Assembly (NCBI GenBank): GCA_947579665.1
Contig: OX388350.1
Coordinates: forward strand, 91,965,152-92,029,151
From: Sympetrum striolatum
Taxonomy: Eukaryota > Arthropoda > Insecta > Odonata > Libellulidae
Direction: 5' to 3'
Length of the DNA stretch: 64,000 bases
In this document: piece by piece, positions 25,218 through 38,219 of the stretch
How the letters are laid out: each line of letters starts with the position of its first letter
How positions within the stretch are numbered: position 1 is the first letter of the stretch
Translations under genes and position numbers: made by a program
The notes under the pieces: generated by a model
The model's database searches: none
What the model saw: only the letters and a program-made list of their open reading frames with translations
What the model was told of the DNA's origin: nothing

Positions 25218-26330
25218 ACGAGTAAAATGTAGCTTGCATACTGCAAGCAGATCGACAACACTAATTTCATATCGGCATCATATCGGGACGGACATCAAAA
25301 GAAAAAAAAATTCAAAATATTCGTAGAATTCGCTGCAATTTAATCACCTGGCAGCGAACCCCGGTCTTCCTGGTGTACTTACTATGCAGCAAAATAGAAA
25401 ATTACCATATCAAACTATGTGTGAAAATTCAAGCAAAACTATTAGGTGCAACTACCTCAAACGACGTCCTACTATTCACATACACTCCTTATTTGAGAAA
25501 TTATAATGTGCTCTGGCATCGAACCCAGGAACAGCATGGTCTTATCTATTTTTTTTCTTAAACAAAGTGTTAATATACATCTTCCATCTAAGCAAGTGCT
25601 CCCTTACATATCGATAAATGCATAAAAAAATTATGAAAAGATACCCCATAGTATTATATATGGGTGATATTTTTACCGCCCGGCATCGAACCCGGGTCTT
25701 TCAGGCAATACTTTCTATGCAGCACAAAAGAAAAACACCATCTCTAACCGCGTATGCAAATTCAAGCAGAAATATTGGTTACAACTGCCTCAAATGACGT
25801 CCTACTTTTCCTTTATATTCCTTATGAGAGAAACGTTATTGTGCTCTGGCTTCGAACCCAGGAACAGTACGGTCTTATGAAAATTTTTTTCTGAAACTTA
25901 TTCGTACCATACATCTTCCAGCCAAGCACGAACATCCTATCATTTCGATAAGTGCATCTAAAAAAATAATGAAAAACGGCTCCCATGTATTTTAAAGGGC
26001 AGATCTTTGCATCGTCCTAGCATCGAACCCAGGATAACTTTTGTAAAAGTCATTGATTTTTTCGAAAGTCCAAGACCATAAATATAGGCACCTTGAGTTT
26101 TACTTCTCTACCTATCCGGAAAGTATTTTTTTTTAATTCCCGAAAATCACGGCAATGCATTCAAACGGGAAAAATCGGGACTTTGGGGCCCTCTGGAATC
26201 GAACCTATGACACTGAGGATCAAAGTCTCTTTTTTCCTGGGGGTTTCACGTTATGGCCAATATGTCATAAAAATTTCAGATCAATGACGCTTGTAGTTTA
26301 GGCTGTGAATTTGTATCCTATCTATCTATA
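25218..26330 (+). repeat. Modular B-box repeat, copy 12 (tandem duplicate of copy 11)
   Basis: Sites near 25345, 25518, 25684, 25850, 26024 and 26198. It shares all diagnostic changes with copy 11, including ATTCAAAATATTCGTAGAATTC after the hairpin and the TTACAACTGCCTCAAATGAC segment, so one arose from the other by recent unequal exchange or re-amplification. Confidence 0.9.
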
Positions 26331-26341
26331 TAGGTATATAT

Positions 26342-26458
26342 ATGAATGAATCCGGAGAAGCATCTATATATAATAGATATATGAATGAATCCGGAGAAGC
26401 ATCTATATATAATAGATATCCATGAATGAATCCGGAGAAGCATCTATATATAATAGAT
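26342..26458 (+). repeat. Three tandem 39-40-bp linker units
   Basis: The unit starts ATGAATGAATCCGGAGAAGC and continues with CTATATATAATAGAT; starts at 26342, 26381 and 26422. Single units occur between other repeat copies near 6530, 12925, 13757, 14912, 21820, 22955, 27560 and 29703, and inverted near 5395 and 28680. Confidence 0.9.
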
Positions 26459-27550
26459 ACGAGTAAAATGTAGCTTGCATACTGCAAGCAGATCGGCAAT
26501 ACTAATTTCATATCGGTATCATATCGGAACGCTCCTCAAAAGAAAAAAAAAGGATTGAAATTTTTATTAAAATTCGCTAAAATTTCATCGTCTGGCATCG
26601 AACCCGAGTCTTACTGGTGAACTAACTATGCAGCACAATAGAAGATCATCATCTTTAACCATGTGTGAATATTCAAGCAGAAATATTGGCTACAACTGCC
26701 TCAAAAGACGTTCTATTTTATCACGAATGTAAATGGCTCTCTGGATTCGAACCAAGGACGATCTTGGAAATCTAAAAGATATTTCTGAAAGTTATTTATG
26801 ATTTCTATCTATATGCAGAATTTCAAATTTCTATATTATTGGGAAAGGTTTCCAAATAATTCCTAAAAATCGGATCAACTTCTGATTGCAGAGACACCTG
26901 GTGTCGAACCCAGGACATATTCTAAGCTGTGAATGCAAAGTTTGATTTGTAAAGACTTTTTCTTGTATCTTGCAAAGTTTGAAGTCGATAGCATGCCGGG
27001 AATTACCTTAATTTTGTTTCCGTTATCTCCGTAAGGAATGCATTGAGAAGTGCAAATGGTCCTCTGGGATCGAACCAAGGACCATCAGCGAACATGTAAA
27101 ATTTGATTACGAAATATATTTATGATATCTATCGACGTGCCGAGTTTCAAGTATCCATGTTATCGGGAAAGGATCCAAAAAAATTTTTCAAAATCGCCGC
27201 AATGCATTTTAAACGGCCGATTTTATCCCCAACCTAGCATCGAACCATGGACCATATTCGGCGATGTCTTTCTGATTTACGTTGGATTTGCACGGCTTCT
27301 AGCGATCCCTTGAATTTCAACTCTCCACTTTTCCGGGAAGTGCCTCAAAAAAATTTTCGAAAATCCCCGCCATGTATTCTTATGGAGAAAATCGCGACTT
27401 TGGGGCCCTCTGGAATCGAACCTGTGACACTGAGGATCAAAATCGCTATTTTTCTGGCGGTTACACGTTATGGCCAATACGTCGTAAAAATTTCAAGTCA
27501 ATGACGCTTTGGTTTAGGCTGTGAATTAGTATCCTATCTATCTATCTAGG
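26459..27550 (+). repeat. Modular B-box repeat, copy 13
   Basis: Sites near 26595, 26745, 26900, 27066, 27238 and 27412. Front modules of the copy-2/copy-10 type, common tail, (TATC)n and linker following. Confidence 0.88.
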
Positions 27551-27594
27551 TATATACATGAATGAATCCGGTGAAGCATCTATATATAATAAAT

Positions 27595-28680
27595 ACGAGT
27601 AAAATGTAGCTTGCATACTGCAAGCAGATCGAAAACACTAATTTCATGTCGGCATCATATCGGAAGGCCGTCAAAAGAGAAAAAAAGGATTGAAAATATT
27701 CTTAAAATTCGCTGCAATTTAATCGTCTGGCATCGAACCTGGGTCTTAATGGTGAACTTACTATGCAGCACTACAGAAAATCACCATCTCTTACTATGTG
27801 TGAAAATTCAAGCAGATATATGGGCTCCAACTGCCTCAAACGACGTCCTAGTTTTCAATAATGTAAATGGGCCTCTGGATTCGAACCATGGACGATCTAG
27901 GAAATTTAAATCACGTTTTTGAAATGTATCTATGTTCTCTATCTATATGCCTAATTTCATTTTTTAATATTATTGTGAAGGGGTTTAAATTAATTCTTAA
28001 AAATCGGATAATTTACTGATTGTAGAGACGCCTGGTGTCGAACCCAGGAAATATTGGTAGCTGTGAATGCACAGTATGACTTATTAGGACTTCATCTTAT
28101 TTCATACAAATTTTGTAGTCGATATCATTCCGGGAAGTACCTAAAACTTTTTACTGTTATCTCCATAAGAAATGCATGGAGGAATGTAAATGGCCCTCTG
28201 GGATCGAACCAAGGACCATCAGCGAATATGTAAAATTTGATTATGAAATATATGTATGATCTCCAACCTCATGCCGAATTTCAAGTTTCCTTGCCATCGG
28301 GAAAGGGTCCAAAAAAATCTTAAAAATCGCCACAATGCATTTTAAACGGCCGATTTTTGCCTCGACCTAGCATCGAACCCAGGATATTTTCCGTGAAACT
28401 CATTTATGTTTTCCATAGATCTTGACCATATATATTGGCTCCATGAGTTTTGATTCTCTACCTATCCGGGAAGTATTTTTTAAAAATTCCCGAAAATCAA
28501 GGGAATGCATGTAAACGGGAAAAATCGGGAATTTGGGGCCCTCTGGAATCGAACCAATGACACTGAGGTTCAAAATCGCAATTTTTCTGGAGGTTACACG
28601 TTATGGCCAATATGTCGTAAAAATTTCAGGTCAATGACGATTGTGGTTTAGCCTGTGAATTTGTATCCTCGCTATCTATC
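27595..28680 (+). repeat. Modular B-box repeat, copy 14
   Basis: Sites near 27735, 27880, 28036, 28200, 28370 and 28548. Close to copies 1 and 9. The linker after it (28680-28715) is inverted although the next copy has the same orientation. Confidence 0.88.
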
Positions 28681-28721
28681 TATTATATATAGATGCTTCT
28701 CCGGATTCATTCATATATCAT

Positions 28722-29690
28722 ACGAGTAAAATGTAGCTTGCATACTGCAAGCAGATCGACAACACTAATTTCATGTCGGCATCATATCGGGACGGCCCTC
28801 AAAAGAAAAAAAAAGGGATTAAAAATATTCTTAAAATTCGCTGCAATTTAATCCTCCGGCATCGAACCCGGGTCTTCCTGGTGATACTTACTATGCAGCA
28901 GAATAGAAGATAAATTTACCACCTGGGTTCGAACCCGGGTCTTTCTGGTAATTGCTTCTATGCAATTGTACAGAAGATCACCACCCCTAACTATTTGTGA
29001 AAATTCAAGCAGAAATATTATCTGCAACTGCCTCAAACGACGTCCTACTTTTCCCTTATATTTCTTATGAGAGAAATGTTAATGTGCTCTGGCATCGAAC
29101 CCAGGAATAGTTCGGTCTTCTGAAAACTGTTTTCTTAAACCAGTTTTAACCATACATCTTCCAGCCAAGCACGAACTTCCTATCATTTCGATAAGTTCAT
29201 CAAAAAATAATGAAATACTAACCCTATGTATTTTAAACGGGAGACATATTTACCGCCCGGCATCGAACCCGGTTTCCGGCTAAGCACGAACTTCCTATTA
29301 TTTCTAGAAGTGCATCAAAAAAATAATGAAAAACAGCTCCCATGTATTTTAAAGGGCAGATCTTTGCATCGTCCTAGCATCGAACCCAGGATATTTTTTG
29401 TGAAAGTCATTGATGTTTTCGAAAGTCCAAGACCATAAGTATAGGCACCATGAGTTTTATTTCTCTACCTATCCGGAAAGTATTTTTTAAAAACTCCCGA
29501 AAATCACGGCAATGCATTTAAACGGGAAAAATCGGGACTTTGGGGCCCTCTGGAATCGAACCTATGACACTGAGGATCAAAGTCGCTTTTTTACTGGGAG
29601 TTTCACGTTATGGCCAATACGTCATAAAAATTTCAAGGCAATGACCCTTGTAGTTTATCCTGTGAATTTGTATCCTATCTATATAGCTAT
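28722..29690 (+). repeat. Modular B-box repeat, copy 15 (internally deleted)
   Basis: Sites near 28858, 28930, 29093, 29263, 29377 and 29550, but spacing is irregular (about 72 and 114 bases in two places), showing two internal deletions that joined modules out of phase. It ends the main array. Confidence 0.86.
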
Positions 29691-29740
29691 ATGGCTATAT
29701 ATATGAATGAATCCGGAGAAGCATCTATATATAATAGATA

Positions 29741-32567
29741 TAATTAAATAATTGATTATATATTAATGTAAGTACAAATACAATTATACGTTTATAGTAA
29801 ATATATAAAAAATAAGTTCCACGAAGCGATTGTTGTTTACAGATACTTAAGTAGATCTCTCTAATTCTTCTTACATCCACTCATCACATCTGAACAATTA
29901 TTTCGATACTATCCTGGGATTTGTCTCTTCATTCGCTTTTGAAAGAATTCTTCCTCGGTTATTTGTTCTAGAAATTTCCCATCATTTTGCCTCCGTTGTC
30001 ATTCTGCTGCCCCACAGCCATTCTAAATTTCCTTCCTTGGAAGGTTTCTACGAAGCTAATCCTCATTTGCCAATACGGGCAGCATCTCATACTCATGTTC
30101 GCGTATCTTTTATGAGACATCGGAATATTTCCTCCGCTCCGCTTATTGATTGCAACAGATTGATTACAACGAGCACCGCTCCTTATAATCAATCAGTTGC
30201 AGCGTAACATTTTTTATGCGAAGGAAAAATAATATTGGAAGTATATTATTCTTATTATTTTATAACAATAGCTTTATAACTTTAGAATTATAAAATTGTT
30301 ATAAAATTAGAGGGACGGTATATCCCAATTGCTGGTCCCTTCCCAGTTGCGCTGTCTTGCCAAAATCGGGAGATCCTGTCAGATTTATTTCACGTCCGTT
30401 CTTCCTTGGGGTTTCGGTACGAAATCACACCAATCTCGAGAGAGTCTATTAAAATTATCGTTTAACAAATTGGTTCTACTTCAGACGAGTCGAAAGTAAC
30501 CTCGAAAAAAATGCTAATTTTATTAATGCAAATAAAAATTATGACAAGTTACTTTTAACAGCGGAATTATGTTAATTTTAAGATTTAAAATATGATAAAA
30601 ATTGAAAGCGCGCGAAGAATAACAGAAATTAGATAATAAATAATTACGCTGGTGATCCTTTACACAATCCTTATTTATATTATTATTTGTGGATATTATA
30701 GAATATTACCTACCGTAAACATCATCTAGGAAGATCGTGATGTCTCTCGGACGCCAAACGTTGTCGCTGAGCCTCAATGGCTGTATCGTTTTTTTTAGTT
30801 TATTCGCTTAATTTTCTATTAAATTCAAGTTTAGCAATAAAAGAAGCATCTCTCAAACGCATTACAGGGTCTCCGATTTGAATGCAGTGTTGCGAGACAA
30901 ACTGAAAGAAAACATACAATAAATTTAATAATTTCATTAATCATATACTATAATGCGGCGTAAAAGATAGACACTAGGCCAGTGCTGTCACGAGTAATGC
31001 TGGCTATAAGAATCGCTCTACTCCTCCGTTCGTCGTTACGCCCAGGGGTATCCCTCACTAAATCCCTCATATCCAACCGCAATTGGTACATATTTTATTT
31101 GTACATATTTATCGATGCATTCGCACGCATGCCTTTCTTAAATATCTGAGACGCGAATTTCATCGTACGTATGGAAGAAGACATGGCCATCGACCTTAAA
31201 ATATTAATTTCCCTCGCAATTGACATTTGACATCATACTCTGTAAATTTGTACCATGTGTGGTTAAACATGATATTTAAAGTCAGTAATGAGTGAAATCT
31301 ACATGATCAGGCGTTACTTTGTGGAAAGCCATTTTAGATAATGAATGAAAACTGTAATTTTCCACACTTTTATTTAGCTGACGACCGGACCCTCCGTAAT
31401 GAGTGTTTTACGAATGAATGATCGCTAAAAGAAACGCGACCAGCATGAACTTACGCTAAAAAGACGAGTATTTCATATTCTCGAACCAATGTAAAATATC
31501 CGTGAGTTTTTCGAGTAGTCATTAATGAAATAAGTTGACATTTGAGTTGTGCTAGAGGTATTATTTCAAACTTAACAGCTACTTCTGGCATTTTAACTGT
31601 TATATACGTACATACATTATAGAAGGGAATGATATAAATTTGCTTGCTAAAATAGTATTCCATTATAAATTATAAGCGGTGGATGACGTCTTCAATACGC
31701 GATTTTTCCTGCACAGAAATAAAAACACACTTTGTTAAAATTGTACGATAAAACGGCGCAACCAGTTGTTGTGGATTACTTTTTAATTAGTTGTAACCGG
31801 TCTTGCTGTTCTACTAAACCTGCGCTGGTACTTTTATTTGTGAAAATATATTTAAAAAAGTTCAGGGACAAGTTATGTTTTTGGGTTAATTTGCTTCGTA
31901 TTTTTATTAGGGACAAAATTAAAATAATTTGGTTAGTAGTATTGGTTGCTGACACACTTCTATGAAGTGTTTCATATGAAAATGACATGTACCTAGTATA
32001 CGCAGAGTTTGGCTGAGAATATTCAGAATTTAACATAATCTTCATCGTTGCGTCGTCGACGAAGAAAACATTTCAGTCCAACGAAAATGTACAGAATCTC
32101 GTCAATCGTTGAATAAAGGCGCGAAAAATCTCGCGAACAATGAAGAACCCATCAGCTTATTTGTGGAAGCCAGCGTGTGGCGTGTGTTAGTGTGGCGCTT
32201 TAATACGCGGAGTAATATCGAACTTATTATCGAAGGAATGACGGATTAAGGAGTAGAATATAAATGAGTCTAAAATAAGAGTAAAACGTTGGTCGAAGCC
32301 TAATAATTAAAGATAAAATGATCGGAATAGATGCAGCGGAAGGATGGATGCATAAATATCTGTTTAATTTGTCCGGGAATTCATTTTTTCATGGGTTATG
32401 CAACTATTTTACAGCTATCTTCACTGATAATGAACATTATATCATCTAATTCATCGAATGCGAAGAAATATACTTTCGCTAGATTCCTTATTTTGTCCAA
32501 TAAGTTTCCTACTAAGGTTTCTTTGTGTGACAGTTGAGACCGTTTTTATAATTTAATATCTTTTGCT
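29741..32567. other. Unique intronic stretch
   Basis: No gene, repeat of the families above, or RNA that I recognise in about 2.8 kb. Short open frames overlap on both strands (for example 31732-31965 and 31776-32045) and look accidental. Confidence 0.45.
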
Positions 32568-32579
32568 ATGTCCATCTTT

Positions 32580-33960
32580 ACGGGCATTCCCTGATATGAA
32601 ATGGTCATCGGGGGTTGACGAGATCCCAGTGGAGTTCCTTAAGAACCTGGGGGATAAGGGTAAGAAATGCTTCTATGATTTAATTAAGAAAATTTATGAC
32701 GAAGGGGAATGGCCAGAGGATTTTACCAAAACTATCTTGATTCCTTTGCAGAAAAAGAAGAAGGCTACAGAATGGCGGGATTGTCGTACAATTAGCTTAA
32801 TCTGTCACTCGGCAAAAGTACTTCTAAGGGTTCTGAATAGACGGGTCGAGGGAAAAATTAAAGGGCTAATCGGAGAAGACCAGTTTGGTTTTCAGAGAGG
32901 GAAAGGAACGAGGGATGCAATTGGGGTGATGAGAGTACTTGCGGAACGAAGCCTGGAATTTAAGAGGGACTTATGTGTATGTTTTGTAGATTTTGAAAAG
33001 GCTTTCGCTAGAATCCATTGGCCAAAACTGATGGGGATATTAAAGAAATATGGGTTAGACTGGAAAGAAAGAAGTTTAATTCAAAATTTGTATCTGAATC
33101 AAACAGCTCGCGTAAGGATAGCTGATGGGGAATCGGATTGGGCTGAATTTGGTAGGGGGGTAAGACCAACCCTCTTTAATATATTTACAGAGGAAATGGT
33201 GAAAGAAGCCTGGGAAGAAATAGACAAGGGAGTAAAGATTGGTGGGGAAGTAGTGACGTCGGTAAGGTATGCACACGATAATGCTATTGTTTGTGATTCC
33301 GTAAAGGGTTTGCAAACATTCGTAAAAGATAAAGCAAGGGAGTTTGGAATGAAAATTAACGTTAGTAAATCTAAAGTTTTGAGGTTCACTAAGGGAAAGA
33401 AAGCCAAGCTAACTATTAGGGTGGATGGGGAAAAACTAGAGCAGGTGGATAAATTTTCTTATTTGGGAAGTACTCTCTCTTGGGACGGAAGATGTAAAGA
33501 TGAGGTTCCTAAAAGAATATTCTAGGCTAAGGAAGCCTTTATGAAGCGAAGAGAATTGTGACCAAAGGTCTTGACAAAGGAATCAAGATAAGATTGATGG
33601 AATCCCTGCTCTAGAATGTGTTGCTCTATGAGTGCGAAAGGTGGACTTTAAGAAAGGAAGAAATTAAACGTTCGGAGGCCTTCGAGATGTAGGTTTGGCG
33701 TAGAATGGAAAAAATAAGTTAGGGTTAATAGGAAAACAAACACGGAGGTGTTAGAGATGGCTTGGGAGGAGAAGGCTTTAATTGAGGTGATTAAGCATCG
33801 TCAGAAGAAATGGGTGGGCCAAATATTGAGGGGAGAGGGATTGGTGAAGACTGTAATTGAGGGATTCAGGTGAAAAAACAGAGGGGAAGAAAGAAGATGT
33901 TGGATGGCATGAGGGGTGGGGTTAACTACAAGGAAATGAAGGAGATGGCGATTAATAGGG
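32580..33960 (+). pseudogene. Truncated, catalytically dead reverse transcriptase
   Basis: The open part (to 33525) contains SSGVDEIPVEFLKNLGDKG, GQWxxDF-type region, FGFQRGKGTRDAI, CFVDFEKAFARIHW, INVSKSKVLRF and FSYLGSTLSWDGR. Damage to the active site is visible. The FD of motif A is changed to FA. The segment expected between GVR and LFNIF (normally containing QG and P residues) is missing. The YADD box reads YAHD. After 33525 the C-terminal region continues with several stops and frame changes (ESLLxNVLLYECERWTL, WVGQILRGEGL recognisable). It is a relic with no likely function. Confidence 0.85.
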
Positions 33961-34013
33961 ATTTTTGATTGTTCATAAACCTACCGAAAGGTAGAAAACT
34001 CATGAATGAATGA
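32580..34013 (+). mobile_element. 5'-truncated LINE with 12-bp target duplication
   Basis: ATGTCCATCTTT occurs at 32568-32579 and again at 34014-34025, directly flanking the element. The element lacks the endonuclease and the RT N-terminus and ends with GAAAACTC(ATGA)n instead of poly(A). This is what target-primed reverse transcription with 5' truncation leaves. The short-repeat tail and the protein type (CR1/L2/RTE-like group) are consistent; I do not assign the clade firmly. Confidence 0.9.
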
Positions 34014-34025
34014 ATGTCCATCTTT

Positions 34026-36851
34026 GCTGCGAAAACTTTTCTCTGAGTCTCTCTTTTCTTTGCTCTCGTTAGAATGTCCTTCTCGGGTACTGTTTTCTGT
34101 CATCGAAAGAAATTATTTTAGAATTATTAAGTCTTCGAATGGCGCAAACTTTCTTGGCGAGTATATTAGCCAGTTCTATTCGGATAGTATACTGCGACGG
34201 ATTCAGTTATTTCCTACCTCCGAATTTCCTTCGAAGCATTCGATATTTTGCTTGGAATGCATTATAAAATAGTTCATTTTGTGGATTGAAAAAGATGTGA
34301 CCATTTACCATTTGATGCAAGATTTTGTCGTTAAGAATGAATACTGATGAATTTAGTCGAACATAAGTTGTGACGAAGAGACGTATGAGGAGAGATAAAT
34401 ATTGGAATAGCAATTCTCTAAATTTAGTTTTTTATCGTTTTGGGGAGATGTTCGCTAAACGGAAGAAAAAGTCTTCAGTAAGAACGAATGAGGGAAGAGT
34501 ACTTTGACGAATCATCAGAAAGTGTTTGATTAGCTAAACAAATTGGGATTTATTTCGAGCTAACATTAGTTTTAATTGATGACATATTTCAAAGAAGATA
34601 AAAATTGAAATTCAAAAGTTTTCTGACTAACTAACGAACTAATTAGTCTTTCTTCTGTCTAAATATTTTAAATCGGCCCTATGATTTACAGCTTTCCAAT
34701 TTCCATGCTCGGGATTATAAGCGTTCTTTAAACCTAATCAGTTTAAAATTAAAAGTATCAAACGAAATTTGGTGGAATTTCATTTTAAAAAATAAAAAAG
34801 AAAAACGATGATGATTATGTGAATTTGCTTCGAAACCACAGTCGCTCGAATAAATCTCCTCGGAAAGTAAATATCGTATTTCTTTTTCGTTTCCTAATCA
34901 GTTTATTATTCGGTTGATGCGTCCCTTCATCAGGTTTTTCCTTTCTTTCGATCAAAACAGCTTCTTCCTCAGCTGCGCCTTGTTCACCAATTACCAATTC
35001 GACAGATCAACCGAAAGTGAGGATCGATGCATTTATTTATTTCGATAATCTCCGCTTATTTAGATTCGACGAGTCGAGTTCTTGGAAACCGCATTTCTCA
35101 CTTCAATGGAAGCACTCGGTGTTCACTTTTGTGCAAATTGGGCCATAAAATTCGCTAAATTCGTCGCCACATTCAAAGCTTTTCTCAAGGGACGATCGTC
35201 GATTATTTTTTTCAGGCACGTCTGATCGCGTAGTTGTTACTGAGATGGAGTTTCTTTGATTTGAGGGGCTTTTTTATTATAGAGATTGGCTGACGACAAT
35301 TATCGTTGTCTCCTGTATTTTCTGCTATCAGTTTTAGCGCTTTTTTGTTTAATAACCTTGGCCTTCTTCTTTTGCTCTTCTTCCAAGATGTTTAGCGGTT
35401 GTGCAAGTAGTGAAGATCTCTTCTATTTGAGATTGTTTTCAAAGTGTTCCCCCGAGAACTTCTTCATTTGATATCAGTCTATGGAGTTTTCTCTTTTGGC
35501 ACCACATTTCTAAGGCTTTTTCCTCATTTTTCCAAGAATCAATTTGTCTATACAATGCGACGCTCCAAACGAGGCATTTCACATATTTTCCCCTTATTTC
35601 TATGCCGAGCTTCTCTTAAGAAGTGAGTTTTATTATTATTAACTGCTATTTTAGGTTCGGCGATTATGATTTTTACATCTTAGTGGATCGTCCTTTTTCA
35701 GATAGCGATACTTTTACTTGCTTAAGTGCTGCTTCAGTCATTTCGCCGGGGATGTTTTTCTTTGTCAGGAACCTCAACTTTCGTTTTCTTTTCGTTTTAT
35801 TTTCATGTTATTCTTTTCTTTCGATTGGTTGTTCATAATGCTCAGCTTTTGTTCGCTCTTTTCAGCATCATCGGGATCATTTCGTCCTTCTTTTTGCATT
35901 CCTTCAAACAGGAATGAGGGTGTGCATTTGTCTCCTTCTACGGAACTCTCTCTTCTTTTGTTTGAGGAAAGTTTAAGGAAAACTGACGATTGAGTCAGGA
36001 ACATCAAGAACGTTGACAATGTTCTTGATGTTTCAGACTCAACTATTCTATTTTCCCTGTATTTCTCAGAATATTCTTGCTTTCTTAATAAGTTTTGTGC
36101 AATGACTTGGCAGTTAATGAGCATCGAGATTTGAAGTAAAAATCTAGTCATGCATTTATGGCAACCGGCGAATTAATGCAGTTCTATAATATTAATTGCA
36201 AGAAGTTTCTCAAACCAAGCCAAACGCCTGTTGATGCAGCACCTCGTTGCGAATGTTTGCTTCGTTGGAACACGAGAATCACGTAGGATATCAACATTTT
36301 TATGCCGGCAAATGTTTTTGCTATGAGGTAAAATATCATGTACATCTTAATAGCGTCTAATATAAGCAATAGCTGAGAATGTTCTTAAAAGCAGTACGTC
36401 ATAGGGCCAATATATAGAGTAAAAGTATTTGTACTTCAAAAACTGAACTGATAAAAACACAAATATAACTACGTAAATGTTACTTAAAAAAACTCGCCAG
36501 TGACTACCTTTCTATCATTAATCCTGTATTCCTATGTTACTTGCATGCAATAGTTTTTTCGGTTAATGGTAGTTATGCGGGGGTTATACCGTTATTTTTT
36601 TCAGGTAGAAATTTCGAGGGTCACCATCCTAATCCGGACCCTTCCCAGCTCGGGAGCGCCCGGCCTTCCCATCAGGGGGGACCCTAAAAAAACTGACCGC
36701 GTGGAATAAGATTTAAAAAGTTATAAACAATACAAATGAGCAAAAATTTATTATCTTCGTCGTCTCTCTCGTCCTAAGAGATATACAAGCGTCTTTTGAT
36801 CGACGTTCTACGATGAAAATTAAGATTTTTCGTGATTTTGCTATAAATTAC
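34026..36851. other. AT-rich intronic stretch
   Basis: No coding region that I can support; the T-rich Phe/Ser frames at 35286-35993 are translations of pyrimidine-rich sequence. One short hairpin at 35990-36042 is listed separately. Confidence 0.45.
35990..36042. repeat. Short hairpin, 22-bp stem
   Basis: Arms 35990-36011 and 36021-36042 are complementary with two mismatches (AACATCAAGAAC pairs with GTTCTTGATGTT) around a 9-base loop. Could be a small foldback or a terminator-like or miRNA-like hairpin; the stem is short for a pre-miRNA. Confidence 0.7.
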
Positions 36852-36994
36852 CCGTTTACACACGGCATCGTTGCCGTTGGGTTGGGGTAGGGGGAGGGAT
36901 TTCTATCAAAAATCTAGAAATCCTCCCCCCAACCCAACCCACCCCCGTTGAGGTATTTAAAACACCCGCCTATCTGACCCCCCGTGTAAAACCG
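36852..36994. mobile_element. Short GC-rich inverted-repeat element
   Basis: A stem of GGGTTGGGGTAGGGGG (36879-36904 with its continuation GAGGGATTTCT) faces AGAAATCCTCCCCCCAACCC (36916-36940). Outer ends GTTTACACACGG and CCGTGTAAAAC are also inverted. Unlike the AT-rich surroundings. G-runs on one strand could form a quadruplex. No target duplication seen. Confidence 0.6.
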
Positions 36995-36999
36995 TGTTT

Positions 37000-38219
37000 T
37001 TTCTTTTTCATCTTGATCATTGAAAGAGGAATAAAAATTATAATTATAATTTTAAAACATTCGTTCGCCTATACTTTGATGACACCTTCCATTCTTTCTG
37101 CCTCGAAACCAATTTACTTAGGTTTGTTCAAATGTTGAAAGGCTTTTGCTGGCCTAATCGTTAAAAAGTATATTATTTATATATGTTATATATTATATAT
37201 ATTTATATATGTTAACTGCTAACGGCGTGTATCAGAGCACCGTTTCCTCTTATCGGTTCACTGCCTATTGTATGTTCGCAGCATCAGAACTAAGTGGGAG
37301 GACGAATTATAGCGAGAGCATTTTCCGAGAACTCCAAATTTATTTAGTTAATTAAGTGATAGCTCAAATCTTTTAAACTCCATAGTATAGTTTTGCGGTG
37401 GTTCAAAACGTGTATCTTTCGCAATACCTTCACTAATCACGAATACAACATTCTTCGGCCCATACACCAGTATTTTTCAACTTTCACAACGTCTGGTCGA
37501 AATTTCCGTGACAACCGATACCTTCGTTTTACTGATCGTGTTAATGAAATAAGTTAGGAATACGTAGTTTGTTGATGAAATAGAGAAACTATCGGAGGAT
37601 ATGCAATGGGAAAAAGTTTCCGCTTAATGGCATAAAATTAGTCTTTATTGAAAGATGTTCACTCGTTGTGATCGGACATCTTCTCCATCTTTCTGCCGAT
37701 AAAGGTATTCACCAAGACATTAAATTCTTTTATAAGAAGTGAACAGCTCCCCAGAAAGGACTGATTGTACGAATAAAATTTAAAAGAATGGAGCAAATCT
37801 GGAAAATTGTTCAAAAAATGCAATTAAAAAAATGGAGCAAATATGAAAAAGTGTTTGGTGAATTCAGAGGGTGATGTAAAATTTCGCTCTCTTTTATGTA
37901 CTGACAGTTTTCGCAAATGTTGCCCTGGTCGTCAGGGCCTCTCATTCCAATCCGGTTATATATTTACCCTACAAGTCGACTTAGGGCGCGTGGCAGGGGG
38001 TGCATGCACCATGTCTTTACTTCACTTTCGTATTACTTTTGCGTATCGTTCACGAAATGACGAATTCTTGAAGCGACTCGTTTCATCATCTGATATTCCT
38101 CTCTGTAGCAGCCAGTGAAGCACATTTGAAACGATACCTGCTTTTTCATTGCAATTATTTAAAAAAAATTAGAGTCGTTCGTTGTAGTTTTTCTAGTTTA
38201 CTAATAGATACCTAAGTGT
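37000..38219. other. Unique intronic stretch
   Basis: AT-rich, with a TATATA-rich patch at 37170-37215. No recognisable coding or repeat content. Confidence 0.4.

Noticed and set aside
35286..35993. Overlapping Phe/Ser-rich frames as small membrane proteins
   Set aside because: Pyrimidine-rich sequence gives hydrophobic translations in all three frames; no supporting feature.
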